Shown here one piece after another: positions 62,262 through 64,000 of a stretch of 64,000 nucleotides of DNA. The DNA is taken from positions 1 to 64,000 of the forward strand of contig NZ_VCNK01000009.1 of the NCBI RefSeq assembly GCF_006265095.1. Reading direction: 5' to 3'. Origin of the DNA: Phaeobacter sp. B1627 (GTDB lineage: Bacteria; Pseudomonadota; Alphaproteobacteria; Rhodobacterales; Rhodobacteraceae). Numbering within the stretch: position 1 is the stretch's first letter; each line of letters starts with the position of its first letter. The translations under genes and the position numbers were made by a program. Under the pieces are notes generated by a model that saw only the letters and a list, made by a program, of their open reading frames with translations, was not told where the DNA came from and made no database searches.

Positions 62262-64000
62262 ATGTTTCGCTTTTTCGAGAATCTTGTAGATCCCTATTGT
62301 GACTATCCACATAATGATCGCCCGCCGACACGGCTCTGGCCGTTCATGCTGGAGTATGCCCGGCCTTTTAAGAAGGTATTTTGGGCCACCGGGATAATGT
62401 CTGTGATCGTCGCTGCGGTGGAAGTCGGACTGATCTCCTACATGGGGCGCGTGGTCGACCTGCTGAACGGCTCACCGAGCGACTTTTGGCAGGACCATGG
62501 GCTTGAGCTGGTGCTGATGGCACTGTTCATTTTGTTCCTGCGCCCGATCGTTCAGCTGTTTGATGTGTTGTTGCTGAACAATACCATCCTGCCGAATTTC
62601 GGGACGCTTATCCGCTGGCGCTCTCACAAACATGTTTTGCGTCAGTCGGTTGGCTGGTTCGAGAATGATTTCGCGGGCCGCATTGCCAATCGGATCATGC
62701 AAACGCCGCCAGCCGCCGGAGAGGTGGTCTTCCAGGTCTTTGACGCGATCACCTTCGCGCTGGCGTATTTCATCGGTGCGGCGCTTTTGTTGTGGAGTGC
62801 CGATCCCCGCCTGTTGGTGCCGATGCTGATCTGGTTCGCTCTCTATGGCGCCTTGATCTCCTGGACCGTGAAACGCGTCGGACCGGCAAGCAAGGCCGCA
62901 TCCGATGCGCGCTCGACAGTGACCGGACGGGTCGTCGACAGCTATTCCAATGTGCATTCGGTGAAGATGTTCGCGCATCACGACCGGGAGCTGGAGTATG
63001 CCAAACACGCAATCGAGAACACGCGCACCACGTTTCAGACTGAAATGCGGATCTACACCATCATGGACGGTGTTTTGGTGGCGTTGAACGGTCTTTTGAT
63101 CGTCGGGGTTGTCGGCTGGGGCATCGGGTTGTGGATGCAAGGCACCGCCTCGGTGGGTGTTGTGGCCGCTGCGACAGCTTTGACCCTCCGGTTGAATGCG
63201 ATGACGGGTTGGATCATGTGGGCGTTGACCTCGTTCTTTCGCCAGTTGGGCGTTGTGGCCGAGGGAATGGAAACCATTGCGCAACCGATCGAGCTTGTTG
63301 ATGCGACTGATGCAAAGCCGCTGACCCTCCCCAAAGGCGAAATCAAATTTGAAGGGCTGTCGCATCATTATGGTCGCGCGGCCGGCGGTCTGGATAATCT
63401 CAGCCTGACGATCAAGCCCGGCGAAAAGATCGGCTTGATCGGTCGGTCAGGTGCCGGGAAAACAACACTCGTGAAACTGTTGTTGCGCTTTTATGACGCA
63501 GAAAACGGGCGGATCATGATTGATGGACAGGATATCTCCAAGGTGACCCAGGACAGCCTGCGGTATCACATTGGAATGGTGCAGCAGGACAGCTCGCTTT
63601 TGCATCGCTCCATCCGCGACAATCTCCTGTACGGGCGCCCCGACGCAACCGAGGCCGACATTGTAGCAGCCGCGCAAAAGGCGCATGCTCATGATTTCAT
63701 TCTTGATCTTGAGGATCCCCAAGGCCGGAGGGGCTATGATGCCCATGTGGGAGAACGCGGCGTGAAGCTCTCTGGCGGCCAGCGGCAACGGGTTACCTTG
63801 GCGCGCGTGATCCTCAAGGATGCGCCAATTCTGCTGTTGGACGAAGCGACGTCGGCGCTCGATTCCGAAGTAGAAGCCGCGATCCAGGACACGCTCTACG
63901 GGATGATGGAGGGCAAGACGGTCATCGCTATTGCGCACCGCTTGTCGACGATTGCGCAAATGGATCGTATTCTGGTGATGGATAAGGGAAAAATCGTCGA
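62262..64000 (+). CDS. ABC exporter with fused membrane and ATPase domains (partial)
   Basis: The gene runs off the right edge; 579 residues are visible. An N-terminal soluble stretch (MFRFFENLVDPYCDYP) is followed by six transmembrane helices (about 30-330) and a nucleotide-binding domain. That domain has Walker A IGRSGAGKTTLVKLLLRFYD, Q-loop MVQQDSSLLHRS, signature LSGGQRQRVTLARV, Walker B ILLLDEATSALD and H-loop IAIAHRLST. It is an ABCB-type half transporter that must dimerise, probably a lipid, peptide or drug exporter; the substrate cannot be told. GGAG lies 7 bases before the ATG. Confidence 0.93.
   Translation, partial: MFRFFENLVDPYCDYPHNDRPPTRLWPFMLEYARPFKKVFWATGIMSVIVAAVEVGLISYMGRVVDLLNGSPSDFWQDHGLELVLMALFILFLRPIVQLFDVLLLNNTILPNFGTLIRWRSHKHVLRQSVGWFENDFAGRIANRIMQTPPAAGEVVFQVFDAITFALAYFIGAALLLWSADPRLLVPMLIWFALYGALISWTVKRVGPASKAASDARSTVTGRVVDSYSNVHSVKMFAHHDRELEYAKHAIENTRTTFQTEMRIYTIMDGVLVALNGLLIVGVVGWGIGLWMQGTASVGVVAAATALTLRLNAMTGWIMWALTSFFRQLGVVAEGMETIAQPIELVDATDAKPLTLPKGEIKFEGLSHHYGRAAGGLDNLSLTIKPGEKIGLIGRSGAGKTTLVKLLLRFYDAENGRIMIDGQDISKVTQDSLRYHIGMVQQDSSLLHRSIRDNLLYGRPDATEADIVAAAQKAHAHDFILDLEDPQGRRGYDAHVGERGVKLSGGQRQRVTLARVILKDAPILLLDEATSALDSEVEAAIQDTLYGMMEGKTVIAIAHRLSTIAQMDRILVMDKGKIV

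Noticed and set aside
1-64000. Prophage, transposon, CRISPR, toxin-antitoxin or secondary-metabolite island
   Set aside because: No integrase, transposase, repeat array, Cas protein, paired toxin-antitoxin genes or biosynthetic megasynthase was seen. Gene order is the conserved origin region throughout.
1-64000. tRNA or rRNA genes
   Set aside because: No gap carries a cloverleaf with a TTCGA-type T-arm or rRNA-like sequence. I read by eye, so a tRNA scan should confirm.

Overview
The window reads as the replication-origin region of the main chromosome of a marine-type alphaproteobacterium in the Rhodobacterales (Roseobacter/Rhodobacter group). I base this on three things. The gene order maf-[oriC]-hemJ-rho-mnmE-mnmG-rsmG-parA-parB is the alphaproteobacterial origin neighbourhood. 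The redox regulators regB/senC/regA have the Rhodobacter arrangement. The window also carries a kinase-less DivL-like PAS protein and an RbaY-like phosphatase, both known from Rhodobacterales. Composition is moderately GC-rich by eye, with a visibly more AT-rich block around mnmE-mnmG-rsmG. I see no prophage, insertion sequence, CRISPR array, rRNA or tRNA. Almost everything is conserved housekeeping DNA, and the more interesting signals are regulatory sites and gene architecture rather than a new gene system.

Layout. 1-3.8 kb: hemD and the start of a mitofilin-like gene run leftward, divergent from tsaD-gpsA-YciI-EVE. 4-8 kb: DUF2853, ahcY, an HD hydrolase and a GT61 glycosyltransferase. 8-10.7 kb: regA and senC diverge from regB. 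10.7-21.3 kb: a long rightward run of divL-like, tsaE, amgK, murU, addB, addA and trxA, mostly with 4-8 bp overlaps, preceded by an exact CtrA-type box. 21.4-25.9 kb: DUF1127, then hslV, a membrane protein, hslU and a lipoprotein hydrolase. 26-28.3 kb: leftward Tim44-like, mltA and Smr. 28.4-29.5 kb: fxsA and secB. 29.5-32.3 kb: leftward maf-aroE-coaE-dnaQ. 32.26-32.67 kb: oriC with DnaA boxes and an AT-rich stretch. 32.7-40 kb: hemJ to parB, with two perfect parS sites, one overlapping the mnmG start and one inside rsmG. 40-42.9 kb: leftward rph-rdgB-hemW-DUF454. 43-44.7 kb: hrcA-grpE. 45-48.6 kb: leftward mutS and a lone flagellin gene. 48.9-52.9 kb: maeB, a ribokinase-family kinase and a sulfotransferase-like gene. 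52.9-55.5 kb: leftward SCP2, DUF1036, DUF1810 and argG. 55.8-58.8 kb: ilvA, then a divergent Hpt / REC-PP2C (RbaY-like) pair. 58.8-64 kb: two NUDIX hydrolases, hslO, cca, and an ABC exporter that runs off the right edge.

How the genes fit together. The central part couples chromosome replication and segregation (oriC, parS, ParAB) with tRNA wobble modification (MnmE/MnmG), rRNA methylation (RsmG) and haem synthesis (HemJ). The addAB run couples double-strand-break repair with muramic-acid recycling (AmgK/MurU) and t6A synthesis (TsaE here, TsaD at 1 kb). Proteostasis genes (hslVU, hrcA-grpE, hslO, secB) are scattered. hslV and hrcA share a CTTG-N17-CCATAT motif that looks like a heat-shock-sigma promoter. 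DivL and RbaY homologues have both been linked in Rhodobacter capsulatus to control of the gene transfer agent, so the window carries two arms of that regulatory network. No gene-transfer-agent structural gene is present here.
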